64,000 nucleotides of DNA from Eriocheir sinensis. Its lineage: Eukaryota; Arthropoda; Malacostraca; Decapoda; Varunidae. This document shows, piece by piece, positions 22,402 through 32,623 of this stretch; the first letter of the stretch is position 1; each line of letters starts with the position of its first letter. The position numbers and the translations under genes were made by a program. The notes beneath the pieces were generated by a model. The model was not told the DNA's origin. It searched no databases and saw only the letters and a list, made by a program, of their open reading frames with translations. Where the stretch lies: assembly GCF_024679095.1 (NCBI RefSeq), contig NC_066544.1:1992684-2056683 (forward strand), read 5' to 3'.

Positions 22402-23345
22402 CTGGCAGCAAAATGTCGTCCGCTGATCTTCTAAGAACGTTTACCAGCTGTTCTGGCAGCAAAATGGCGTCCGCTTATCTTCTAAGGACGGTTACTAGCT
22501 GTTCTGGCAGCAAAATGTCGTCCTTTGATCTTCTAAGGACGGTTACTAGCTGTTCTGGCAGCAAAATGTCGTCCGCTGATCTTCTAAGAACGTTTACTAG
22601 CTGTTCTGGCAGCAAAATGGCGTCCAATGATCTTCTAAGGACGGTTACAAGCTGTTCTGGCAGCAAAATGTCGTCCGCTGATCTTCTAAGAACGTTTACT
22701 AGCTGTTCTGGCAGCAAAATGGTGTCCGCTGATCTTCTGAGGACGTTTACTAGCTGTTCTGGCAGCAAAATGGCGTTCGTTGATCTTCTGAGGACGTTTA
22801 CTAGCTGTTCTGGCAGCAAAATGGCGTTCGTTGATCTTCTGAGGACGTTTACTAGCTGTTCTGGCAGCAAAATGGCGTCCGCTGATCTTCTGAGGACGTT
22901 TACTAGCTGTTCTGGCAGCAAAATGGCGTCCGTTGATCTTCTGAGGACGTTTACTAGCTGTTCTGGCAGCAAAATGGCGTCCGTTGATCTTCTGAGGACG
23001 TTTACTAGCTGTTCTGGCAGCAAAATGTCGTCCGCTGATCTTCTGAGGACGTTTACTAGCTGTTCTGGCAGCAAAATGGCGTCCGTTGATCTTCTGAGGA
23101 CGTTTACTAGCTGTTCTGGCAGCAAAATGGCGTCCGCTGATCTTCTGAGGACGTTTACTAGCTGTTCTGGCAGCAAAATGGCATCCGCTGATCTTCTGAG
23201 GACGTTTACTAGCTGTTCTGGCAGCAAAATGGCGTCCGCTGATCTTCTGAGGGCGTTTACTAGCTGTTCTGGCAGCAAAATGGCGTCCGCTGATCTTCTG
23301 AGGACGTTTACTAGCTGTTCTGAAAGCAAATTGGCGTCCGCTGGT
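22402..23345 (+). repeat. 51-bp coding-like minisatellite, about 18 units
   Basis: Unit is 51 bases, i.e. 17 codons, reading MASADLLRTFTSCSGSK in the plus frame. The minus strand is also open throughout (ADAILLPEQLVNVLRRS unit). Each unit has CAAAATGG, a good insect/crustacean start context, and a TGTTCTGGCAG stretch resembling a splice acceptor. Units differ by single substitutions (Ala/Val/Ser/Phe at residue 4). It lies inside the pogo-like element 20473-23791; I do not regard it as a host protein gene. Confidence 0.9.
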
Positions 23346-23791
23346 GAGCTACAGCAGTCTACCACCCGAGTGCCCTCTGCCGCCAGTGAAGAACACTGCC
23401 AACGTACACAACATGTCGTTTCCCGCCATAACCCTATTGCCTCTCTTCGTCTCGTGGTGACTGCGATTATTCGATGTTTTCTGCCTCACCTTTGCACCAC
23501 CAATATGCTGCACGCAGCGTCATCGAAGCCTAAACCCCGGAAGAACCCAATGATGACCATAGCACAGGTGGAAGTGATTAAGGTGGACAGTGGAAGAAAA
23601 AGGCGAGAGATTGGACGGAAGTATGATGTGTTTCCTGCCAGCAGACCATTTTTTTTTTCTGGTAGTTTTTTCGGGGGGGCCGTGACCACCCATATATATT
23701 TTTCCCCATAGGTTATTAAGTTCATCATTTGCACATTTGCCATTTGCGCACCTTCAGACCGCATATGTGCGCAAATGGTGAGGGTTGACTG

Positions 23792-24692
23792 TATATACAA
23801 TATGCCAAAGGGTATAAAACGTTATATGAGCCTTTTTGCAGATGATGCTAAGCTAATGAGAAAAGTGAGGACAGAGGAAGACTGTGAGGAGCTTCAAAAA
23901 GACCTGGACAGAGTGTATAGATGGAGCCAGTTGTGGGAGATAGAATTTAATGCAAACAAGTGCCATGTTACGGAAATGGGGGAAAGTAAAAAAAGACCAA
24001 GGAAAACATAGAGGATGGGAGAAAAAAAAAAACTTAAAGGTGGTACATGAAGAAAAAGATTTGGGAATAACAATGTAAGACACACTAACACCAGAAAAGC
24101 ACATAAACAAGCTGTTTGGAGAAACCTACAGGATGATGCAAAATATAAGGGTATCATTCCATTTTATGGACAAAGAAATGATGAAGAAAATAATAACAAC
24201 ACTGATAAGACCAAAGCTTGAATATGCTGCAGTTGTGTGGTCGCCTCACAAAAAGAAGGATATCAGAAAGTTAGAAAAGATACAGAGAATTGCAACTAAA
24301 ATGGTCCCAGAACTCTCGAATATGACGTATGAAGACAGATTGAAGGAGATGGACTTGACGACACTGGAACAAAGAAGGGAGAGAGATCTGATCTCGCTGT
24401 ATAAGTTGGTAAATAAGTTTTATGAGGTGGATAAAGATGATCTCTTCTTAACTGTGAGAACGCAGAGGCTGAGAGGACATAGGAAGAAACTTAATAAAGG
24501 AACCTGTTTGAGTAACTTAAAAAAATATAGTTTTTCACATAGAAGTGTTAACACCTGGAACAGCTTGCGGGACGAGGTGGTGGAGGCGAGCAGTGTCCAA
24601 CAAATGAAGGAAAGGCTGGATAAATGTAGATATGGAGACGGGACTATTAGAGCTTAGCTCGGGCCCGGTAGACTACAAATAGGTAAATACAA
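23792..24692 (+). pseudogene. LINE RT C-terminal half (continuation of the split copy)
   Basis: Reads MPKGIKRYMSLFADDAKLMR (catalytic FADD), ELQKDLDRVYRWSQLWEIEF, then NKLFGETYRMMQNIRVSFHF, LIRPKLEYAAVVWSPHKKKD, TKMVPELSNMTYEDRLKEMD and a YSFSHRSVNTWNSL block. Two stops and a frame change near 24010-24080. The 3' tail is ATAGGTAAATACAAATAC. The 5' piece is at 16351-16381. Confidence 0.8.
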
Positions 24693-24918
24693 ATACACGC
24701 ACACCCGAACCCATGCATGAATGTGCACATGCACACATACACAAACACACACACAGATGGCGGACTGACACAGCTGATCTCCAGACGTGCTCCAAATTCA
24801 CATCACAGCTGCGTGGGATTAAATCCTGGACGTGAATTACTTAGGTGGGAGCCGTGCTAGGGTACAATTGTGCTGTCCCGAAGAAACAAAGGCTGTTGAC
24901 AGTGTACAACATCGAGAA

Positions 24919-25308
24919 ATGAGCAAGGAGGAGGCGGGGGTGGCAGGCTCGCTGACCCCGCTGGCATTGTTTACACCGCAGGGCGCAGGGGTCAGGACAA
25001 GGCAAGCAGCAAAAAGGCAAGAGTTTGAGTTTGAGGGCTTCACAGATGACACAGAGAGAACCAGAGACGGTATGTTGAGAAGGAGGCTCATAGACTTGGA
25101 AAGGCAGATGAAGGATATGAGAGATAGAATGGGGAGACTGGAGAGAGAGGTGGACGTTCTGAAGACAGAGAAGGATGTTTGGAAGAATGCGTATGACCTG
25201 CACAAGCAGGTAACACTGAACGAGAAAAAGGCGGAAGACGCGGAGGTTAAAGTCAAGGAATTAAAGGAAACGCTTAAACGAGGCCCTCATTCTCAGCTAG
25301 CGGCTTAG
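24919..25308 (+). pseudogene. LINE ORF1-like coiled-coil protein, truncated
   Basis: From ATG at 24919 the 129-residue frame has a Pro/Ala-rich start, then QEFEFEGFTDDTE and a long heptad-like segment (LIDLERQMKDMRDRMGRLER, EVDVLKTEKDVW) rich in Leu/Glu/Arg/Lys, ending at TAG 25306. Coiled-coil ORF1 proteins of this kind precede reverse transcriptase ORFs in crustacean CR1/Jockey-group LINEs. No ORF2 follows; a DIRS-like remnant abuts in the opposite orientation. It could instead be an exon of a host coiled-coil gene, but no splice sites were found. Confidence 0.5.
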
Positions 25309-25317
25309 GAGTCAAAG

Positions 25318-26470
25318 CTAAGGAAACTGTTGAACCATCTGCCATGGATGCTGTGTACCCGGGGAACATATGACACCCTGAGCTGCGAGGACCTGAAACC
25401 GGAGGCGAGTGCTACGAGGAACAGGGTGCACTATAAAAAGGTCAATTACTGAAAGTTGGTCTTGATACTTGGAGGAAGAGAGGAACGTTATAACCTTTTC
25501 TAGGAACCAAAAGGTGCTGTCTCTTCTAGGGGAAGGATTTTGATGAAAGGGCCACACTTAAGAAGCTGAACTGAGAGAGGGTCTTGGACAAGCCCCCAGC
25601 CATGCTTAAGGGGGTCAGCCAGGGCGGCAAGGTGAGTTGCAATTGTAGATGACGTTTTCCCCTAATGTGGCAAAGACAAGAAAGAAATTCCAAGACTGTG
25701 ACCTCAGTAATTCTTTCTGTATGTCATACCCTCACAAAGGATCGGAAACTCTTCCAATGAGATTCAAAATGTCTTAAGAGAAGAGAAAGGACGAAAAGAG
25801 GAAAGCATGTCCTATACGGCCCTTGAGGGAATGAAGCGTGCTAGACAGGCCTGAGAAACGCTATGCGTGAAGTGCCAGCATGGAAAAGAGTCTGCCGGGG
25901 CGAATCCCCTCGAGAGCATGAGCTTCTGGCAGGGGAAGGGAAGGACACCATTGGTTAAGTTTCGCGAACCATGGTTGTGCTGGCCACCACAAGGCTATGA
26001 ATAACTGCTACCCTGCCCCTGAAGGATTTCTGGCTATGCAACACTTTCCATTTTATGCTGGTGCATGGGGGAGGGGACAGATAAATAAAGTCCCACCTGT
26101 TCCATTGTTTGGTGAAAGCGTTTGGACCGCCCTCCGTTTTCCGAACACCTTTGACGAGGAACTTGGGAAGCCTGACTGATGTCTTGCAAGCAAAGAGATT
26201 GATCTATGGTGTCCCCCACCTAATGCATAGTGTCTTGAAGTACTCCCATTTTAAGGTCCATACCACTGAGGACCTCTTGAAGTGGGAGAGAGCATCTGCC
26301 CACTCGTTATTTTCCCCTAGGAGCTGTTGGGTTGACAGTGAAATGCGACGTGATGCCGCCAGGGCAAAAATTTGTTCCGACAGTGACAGCAGGTTTTCCT
26401 GAACAGGAGGTACCATACTTGGCGCAACAGTGGACCGCCGTCATGTTATAGATGTCAAAGCAGATAGCCT
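25318..26470 (-). pseudogene. DIRS-like retroelement: RNase H and tyrosine recombinase remnants
   Basis: On the minus strand from 26470, frames read ICFDIYNMTAVHC, LLSLSEQIFALAASRRISLS, QLLGENNEWADALSHFKRSS (RNase H end with the ADALS motif), then IDLFACKTSVRLPKFL and WNRWDFIYLSPPP, typical of the region between RNase H and recombinase in DIRS elements. Further on: FESHWKSFRSFV, VLEFLSCLCHIRGKTSSTIA, THLAALADPLKHGWGL, and a WFLEKVITFLSSSKYQ block, the core-binding part of a tyrosine recombinase. The catalytic recombinase half is missing or unreadable. Many stops. No flanking split repeats were recognised. Confidence 0.65.
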
Positions 26471-26499
26471 TGCCCTCCAGGGGCCGGATTCATGAACCT

Positions 26500-26983
26500 T
26501 ACCAGCCATGGTAGGGAGGGTCAGGCAAAGGGTGTGAGTGGGAGGGAAAGAGATTAAAAGAGAGATAGGGAGGGTCAGGTAAAGATGAGGAAAGAGGGGG
26601 AGAGAAAGGGTGTGAGAGGGAGAGAAAGAGATTAAAAAAGAAAAACTGGGAGGGACATGAAAGGAAAAGAAGAAAGAAATGAGAAAAATACGGGGACGGA
26701 GAGGGAGAAGAAAGAAAGGAAGTGTGGGAGGAGTGAGCCAGGGAAAAGACTAAGGGCGCAATAGGCCGCGACGGAAAAACAAAAAAAATAGGTGGGTGAC
26801 GTAGGTGCTTATTTAGGTGTGTTCCTACTTACGTTGATTTATATCGTTTTCATTTTTTAGGCTAGAAAATGCTTATTTTACCGCAAAATCCCGCGATATA
26901 GCGAAAAATCCACAATACGATACAATTTAAAATTCCGCGATACAGCGAGACCGCGATAAGTGAACCGATATATAGGATTACTG
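26500..26983. mobile_element. Right-end fragment of the GA-rich CAGTAATCCCTC-family element
   Basis: It matches 21930-22399: GA-rich runs, CGGGGACGGAGAGGGAG, the ATCGCGG words, ending ATAGGATTACTG before TATATA. The left half is absent. Confidence 0.65.
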
Positions 26984-27100
26984 TATATATCTTTGAAAAA
27001 AATATACTGCTATGTATATTCTGCACATTTTTGTATGTTACCTTCATAGTTTTCCGTCTTTTGTGAGGATTCTGTATTTGTTGTATTAGGATAATGATGA

Positions 27101-27434
27101 AGCAGCGTCGGCGACGCTAACGCCAGCAGCGTGCCTCGCTATCACAATACTGTGTCAGGTGTGAAGGAGAAAAGGCGGCCCTATTTCCCTGCGGAAGAGG
27201 CCTTTGCCCTTGTCACAGGGGTGAGGGAGGGATGGCAGGTGATTACAAGGCCATTGTCATCAAGCCTAACTGCTGCAGCCAAGCAATGGACGTGGGCGTG
27301 GGAAGCTGTGGCTGCCGAGATGAATGGCGTGAGTGGGGTCGTGAGGAGTGCAGAGGAGGTCAGAGCAAAGTTCTACGACTTGAAGTCCCACAGCAAGAAT
27401 ATCTGAGACCTGAGACGGAAGGCGACTGGCCAAG
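27101..27434 (+). pseudogene. Host gene 2, exon with Myb/SANT-like domain, in-frame TGA
   Basis: The frame reads KEKRRPYFPAEEAFALVTGV, REGWQVITRP, a KQWTWAWEAVAAEMN helix with the tryptophan pattern of Myb/SANT-like domains, and SAEEVRAKFYDLKSHSKNI, then TGA at 27404 followed in frame by DLRRKATGQ and donor CAAG|GTGAGA. The exon start is unresolved: an in-frame stop lies at 27098 and no ATG precedes the domain, so an upstream exon or non-ATG start is needed. The TGA could be a CGA transition (pseudogene), a sequence error, or the end of a short isoform. Such domains act as DNA-binding modules in transcription factors and Harbinger-associated proteins. Confidence 0.6.
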
Positions 27435-27648
27435 GTGAGAACATACCCTCTACAGTGTCTTAACAAGCAGTGAAAAGTCAATATACAGTCCGTAATATAT
27501 TTCACACTTTTGAAAGTTTGTTTCTGCAATTGCCTTATAACTTTGTTAATGTAATTTAACCTTTTTGAGCTGCTTCTGAGTTGAAGTTAGATATATTTGG
27601 TGTTGTTGAAACATGGTTATTATCTGATGTTCCAGATTCATTTGTGTA

Positions 27649-28071
27649 CAGGTAACTCGAGTTACTCAAGTTTGGTTTAAGCGTTTTTTAAATAACGCGG
27701 GGTCCAAAATCCAAACAAATGTTTAATTTACACGTTTTTTCACTTATACGCGATATTTTATGGAGTGGCCACCAGATGTCTCACGCAACTGGGCTCACAC
27801 GGCGCCGCGGCCACACAGTTGAGCTCAGTTCTTCCCGCGTGCCACTTGAACAACAATACAGTACCCACACTGCCACGCTACTCAACAATAGGAGTGGGCA
27901 GGTACCGGTACTAGTGCCGGTACTAACGGTACCAGTTTTATGGTACGGTACCGGTACCAGACTGCTCAGTACCGGTACCAATACTAGCCAGTCGCTCATG
28001 GTGTCCTTCATTTCTTCCTCACACGAGTGAGGCTGAGACTGAGTGCCTGAGTGGATAGCTCGGTGATATGG

Positions 28072-28119
<48 letters not shown>

Positions 28120-28237
28120 CTGAATGAAGTGAATATTTATTTTTCGATTGACACCTACCTCTTGTTTGATTTACATTGTTTTTGATTTACGCGATCTCTT
28201 CAAGGACACAATACTTGTGTAAATCGAGAGTTACCAG
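27649..28237. mobile_element. TA-inserting element, family CAGGTAACTCTCGATTTAC
   Basis: Left end CAGGTAACTCGAGTTACTCA, right end complement CTGGTAACTCTCGATTTACA, TA at both borders. The interior has a cluster of overlapping GGTACC/GTACCGG palindromes (about 27898-27990) and a (CT)n tract (28078-28117). Other copies: 29669-30918 and 57231-57811. No transposase. Confidence 0.75.
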
Positions 28238-28239
28238 TA

Positions 28240-29018
28240 TTATGCTTTACAATAAAGCTCGTTCTGATGTTCCTGACAACATTAGGAGGCATGTTAGTGT
28301 CTTTGTTAAGAAACATATTACTTTTGTTGAAGTTAACTGTAATAATGTTGATGTAATACATTTCATTGAGTTTAATTTGTATATAGTAGTAGTACAGTGT
28401 CCTCCTTGTAACTATTCTGATAACTGCAATTTAATGGAGTTTATATTTATTTTCATTACATCCTTCAGTAGAAGTAGCCATCATGGGTGACTTTACCTCT
28501 AATTCCTAAGCACCACAGAGAACGCCTGTCAGTAAACAATAATCCACTTCATGAACAATTTATGCACTGATTCACTTTGGGTCTTCACTAGTGGGTCTCT
28601 GCCCCAACCTATGTTTCTTCTTGTAACATATTGGATTTGGTCCTGACTTCAGATAGGGATGTAGATCTATTGGGCAATTTTCCTAAATTTGGTCACTGCT
28701 AATCGTCCAGTATTATATCCAGGCCAGTCAGTAGAGAAGATACCTCTAAATGGCTAAATAAGCATGACATAGAACATAATAGCTTTCTCATAGCATGATA
28801 GTGATTGGGATTATGAATTCTGGAACAGGTGTGTTGTGGCATATTATCTAGATTTAAGCTCTCAACAAGTTGCCCTTGCCTTGGAATAAATAAGTAAAGT
28901 ACCTTAATGACAGGTATAACAGTGTTTGGGTAGTTACTCAGGTAATGATGCAGAAGCAGTTTATGGATAATAGCATTTTATGTTGTGTCATGTATTCATT
29001 TCAAACCAATTTGTACAG
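28240..29018. other. AT-rich intron of host gene 2, no feature
   Basis: No repeat boundary or coding region was recognised. The last bases (TTTGTACAG) form the acceptor of the exon at 29019. Confidence 0.45.
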
Positions 29019-29153
29019 GTGGCGGCTCTGCACAACTACACAACCTCACAGATGCTGAGGAGGCCGTGGCACAAGTGCTGGACCCTGTGGTTGTTGTGGG
29101 CCTAGGACCTGATTTAGAGTCAGATCCCCGTCCAATACCTCCTGTATCCACAG
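29019..29153 (+). CDS. Host gene 2, second recognised exon
   Basis: Acceptor TTGTACAG and donor CACAG|GTAAAT bound a 135-base exon. Joined to the exon ending at 27434 (phase 1), the protein continues GGGSAQLHNLTDAEEAVAQV, then LDPVVVVGLGPDLESDPRPI and PPVST. The GGG and LT.AEE pattern is common directly after Myb/SANT-like domains in arthropod proteins, which supports the join. It ends in phase 1, matching the exon at 32114. Confidence 0.7.
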
Positions 29154-29668
29154 GTAAATTATGTTAAGAAATGTACTTCAGTCTACTCTTTGTATTTGAT
29201 AACCTCTGTAACATAAGTCTTTGCAACAAGTGCTACTAACTGATATATTTCAGTATAAATACTACAATAATGCAGTGAAAAATCTTGAGATGTCTCCATA
29301 GAGTGCCAGGAGTAGAACTCAGGCCTTCCCAATATACGTCTGGGCAGCAACCCAACTGAGCAACTGATGGGCTAAAAGTCACTATGCCAGGGGCCACTTC
29401 TGCGGCACTTGCCCTAACACCCCAGCCCCACACTGTGGACTCCATATGAATATTGATTGGTGTCCATATTCTATACAAAGATATCACACCTATTCTATGT
29501 TGAGGGGAGGCAATGCCTAGTATTAGTGGAGGGCACATTCATTTTATTTCAATTGTTCTAAGGTATTTTTTTCTTTGAAGACTTAGGTAAATGCAATAAG
29601 ATCAGCATGTATCAGCATAATAGCTTTCGTGCTTCTGTGTGACAAAAAATTATGAACAAAATTTATTA
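29154..29668. other. Intron of host gene 2, no feature
   Basis: No coding or repeat structure was recognised before the TIR element starting at 29669. Confidence 0.4.
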
Positions 29669-30918
29669 CAGGTAACTCTCGATTTACGCGAGTATTGCGT
29701 CCTTGAAGAGGTTGCGTAAATCAAAAACAATGTAATTCAAACAAGAGGTAGGTTCCTGTCGAAAAATAAATACCGTATTTTTCGGTGTATAGCGCGCACC
29801 TTTTTCACATAAAAAATGCCTGAAAGTTTGGTCTTGCACGTTATATGCCGAATGTACAAATTTTTTATGATTTTTTTTCTTCTTTGGGGTGTTTTTAAGG
29901 GTCTGTTTTTCGTCTTATCCAATAACAACGGCAAACTTACCTTTATTATTGTTTATAATCCTTCATAGTCCATGGCTGTCTTATAATATGTTACCATAGA
30001 ATACAGGGCGATCTAATAACTACTATACAAAAATTAAATCGGTGGAGGATCGCCCATGCCCTGATGTTATCCAGTTTTTCCGTCGAGCGCCATTTGTATG
30101 CTCTTGATCTTGATGTCACAGGTGGCTTAAGATTGTATTACTAAGGAGCAGTATAAGCTACATAAAAAAATCATATTGGAAAAAAATATCTATGTGTTCA
30201 TTATTAATTATTAATATTAGTGAGAATAATGGGGTAAATATGATATCAGAAACTGTACATCATGAGTCTTGTACGAGGAGTTATTTCGCGCAATACCAGC
30301 CCGGCCGCCATTTGCATTGTTTACAAACCACACAACCACACCCATACAACAAACAGCTGCATGCCGCGTGTCACCAGAACCGTGTGAATTGTGTCTTGCC
30401 TAGTTGTCTGTCATAACCTACGAGTGATGGTGGGAATAATATGCTTATTCACTTCATTCAGTGGAGAGAGAGAGAGAGAGAGAGAATATCCATATCACCG
30501 AGATATCCACTCAGGCACTCAGTCTCAGCCTCACTCGTGTGAGGAAGAAATGAGGGACACCATGAGCGGCTGGCTAGTATTGGTACCGGTACCGAGCAGT
30601 CTGGTACCGGTACCGTACCGTATAGCTGGTACCGTTAGTACCGGTACTGGTATCGGTACCTGCCCACCCCTATTGTTGAGTAGCGTGGCAGCGTGGGTAC
30701 TGTATTGTTGTTCAAGTGGCGCGCGGGAAGAACTGAGCTCAGCTGTGTGGCCGCGACGCCGTGTGAGTCCAGTTGCGTGAGACATCTGGTGGCCACTCCA
30801 TAAAATATCGCGTATAAGTGAAAAAACGTGTAAATTAAACATTTATTTGGATTTTGGACCCCGCGTTATTTAAAAAAACAGTAAACCAAACTCGCGTAAA
30901 TCGAGAGTTACCTACCTG
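29669..30918. mobile_element. Second copy of CAGGTAACTCTCG element, carrying a nested element
   Basis: It starts CAGGTAACTCTCGATTTACG after TA and ends in GAGAGTTACCTACCTG before TA (an extra 4-base repeat near the end). It matches 57231-57811 except for a foreign block at 29773-30448. The GGTACC palindrome cluster lies at about 30580-30660. Confidence 0.75.
29773..30448. mobile_element. CCGTATTTTTCGGTGTATAG element nested in the previous one, right part missing
   Basis: It begins CCGTATTTTTCGGTGTATAG after TA and follows 56763-58015 closely (with 57231-57811 absent). It stops at AATATGCTTA, after which the host element resumes, so its last third is missing. Confidence 0.65.
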
Positions 30919-31440
30919 TAATGAAACCAGAGCTAAGAATGTTAATGAGGGCCAACATGTTCACTCAATGTGTACAATATTGGGTAGTTTTACTCATGTC
31001 ACCACTAGTTATAAATTGTCCATTCAAATTTTTAATATGTCTCACTTCCTGTGCAAAAAAAATTACCAAAATCACCATTTGATATGTCCCATAATTCTAC
31101 CACTTTTTTTACCTTCAATAAATCATATCAGCAGTGGTTTTTTGTTTATAAAAAAACCTGATGGACAATTTTTTTTACCATCCACTCACCTTTCAGCAGA
31201 TGTTCGAGTTTTTCTTATTATCTTCACAACTATTGGAGTTATTATTCTCCAGAGTACAAAAAATGCACTTTCGAGATATTGGCTATTTTGTGTGTAAATG
31301 CAGTTAGCGTACAAAGTTATGATTTTTAGAGGATCTGTAAGATCCTCTAAAAATCATAACTTTGTAAAATACAACTTAGATACCTATGCAGTTATATTTA
31401 TGAATGACAATGAATGATATAAAAATAATAATCATAATTG
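30919..31440. other. Intron sequence with a perfect hairpin
   Basis: AT-rich with no coding evidence. It contains the 26-base perfect inverted repeat listed separately at 31310-31366. Confidence 0.4.
31310..31366. repeat. Perfect 26-bp inverted repeat, 5-base loop
   Basis: TACAAAGTTATGATTTTTAG continues GAGGATC, then loop TGTAA, then the exact complement. A transcript would form an uninterrupted 26-base stem. No flanking target duplication was seen. Confidence 0.9.

Positions 31441-31444
<4 letters not shown>

Positions 31445-31490
<46 letters not shown>
31445..31490. repeat. (TG)n microsatellite
   Basis: About 22 TG units. Confidence 0.95.
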
Positions 31491-31492
<2 letters not shown>

Positions 31493-32113
31493 ACGCACTA
31501 GAAATCTCCTGGGCTGTAGTGTTCTGTGGATACCTCCTGTTACTTCTTCATGACTTTCTTTTCTTTTGGGCTTTTTTTTCTTTTCCTAAGTGTCCAAACC
31601 TGCCAAAGTACAAGTACAAATGTACCTCTGAGGTGCGCTCGTGACGCACTAAGTAACTGATTGACTGATTCACTCAACCACACTCTCCGAGGCTTGCTGG
31701 CTGCCACTAGAATTTTGCCAGATGAATGATGACATGCTTTTCGTAAAAAAAAAGTGGGAAAATCGGACAAAAGAAGGCAAAATGTAACATATGAGTATTC
31801 TACAGAAAACAGAGGTTTCCTGCAGGGAGGGGACCACGAAATTAGTAATACAAATCAAATTATTTGAAAGGGAAAGAATTATCGCACAGCCTCCAAACTT
31901 TAACAAGGAACGTGTGACATGTTTAATTATATTTTGCAGTAACTTTTGAAATTGGGCTGAAATAGTAAAAAATACCCATTTTTGGCGGCGCCTCCCCTTA
32001 CGCAAACATTTTTGTTTAGGTTTTCCTGAAATTCCTAGCTAGTTTTAATCAAAGCACAAACTAAGATATCATACCATGCTGAATTACTCATCCTAATGAA
32101 TTTTTACTTACAG

Positions 32114-32180
32114 CCACTGAGGACACGGAAATATGTAATATCATCCTTCATGAACGCTTCCAGGACAACTTGCACAGAAG
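32114..32180 (+). CDS. Host gene 2, third recognised exon
   Basis: Acceptor TTTTTACTTACAG and donor AGAAG|GTATTG bound a 67-base exon. Its two-base start completes the codon left by the exon at 29153 and it reads ATEDTEICNIILHERFQDNL then HR, ending in phase 2. Phase agreement on the 5' side is the main support. Confidence 0.6.
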
Positions 32181-32311
32181 GTATTGATTCTCATCTTTGA
32201 GTCTGCCACAACTTGTATACAGTAATAAGGACGTATAGTCAATCAGGTTAAAAAAAGCAATGGGCTAGTTGGGGTAAAAAGTAGCATAGCTCTGCTAGCC
32301 TCCATCTAGTG

Positions 32312-32615
32312 CAGTGGTTCTTGACCTTTTCAAAGGCGTCAAACCCTAACGAAAACCTCTACACAGTAGATGAACCCCCCCCAGTATGAAGTTTAAAAAA
32401 AATCATACAAAATAAAGAAAAATGGCTTTAAAATTTGAGTATATTTAGATAATACAAAAAATAAATCTCATTTTAATTAATACAAAAAATAAAAGAAAAA
32501 CTGGCTTAAAATTCAATTGCAAAATTGCAGTGTGTTGCGGAGAGCTCTTGCCGAACCCCTGATACTGGCTCACCGAACCTCTGGGGTTCAGCCGAGCCCA
32601 GGTTAAGAACCACTG
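32312..32615. mobile_element. hAT-type MITE with perfect 8-bp target duplication
   Basis: Ends CAGTGGTTCTTGACC and GGTTAAGAACCACTG are inverted and flanked by ATCTAGTG on both sides (32304-32311 and 32616-32623). Length 304 bp. The 8-bp duplication and CAGTGGTTC ends define hAT elements. A related right end alone lies near 63730-63747. Confidence 0.9.
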
Positions 32616-32623
32616 ATCTAGTG

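Larger units (their letters stand above)
20473..23791 (+). mobile_element. pogo/Tigger-like element with 51-bp minisatellite and transposase N-terminus
   Basis: Ends: CAGTAAAACCTCACCATTTA on the left and CAGTCAACCCTCACCATTTG on the complement of the right, each bordered by TA (20471-20472, 23792-23793). The word CCATTTGCGC is repeated near both ends. The interior holds the 51-bp array (interrupted by 20883-22399) and, near 23505-23633, a short frame reading KPKPRKNPMMTIAQVEVIKV then DSGRKRREIGRKYDV. That resembles the N-terminal helix-turn-helix of CENP-B/Tigger transposases (family knowledge). The catalytic domain is absent. Confidence 0.7.

Noticed and set aside
22402..23345. 51-bp array as a CRISPR array
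   Set aside because: The units are contiguous without unique spacers, and the genome is eukaryotic.
22371..23711. 446-residue ORF as a host repeat protein
   Set aside because: It starts in a TIR and lies within a pogo-like element; the repeat is open on both strands, so openness is not evidence of selection.
24837..25256. Antisense ORFs opposite the coiled-coil frame
   Set aside because: Ser/Leu-rich mirror of a Glu/Arg/Lys-rich coding frame; shadow.
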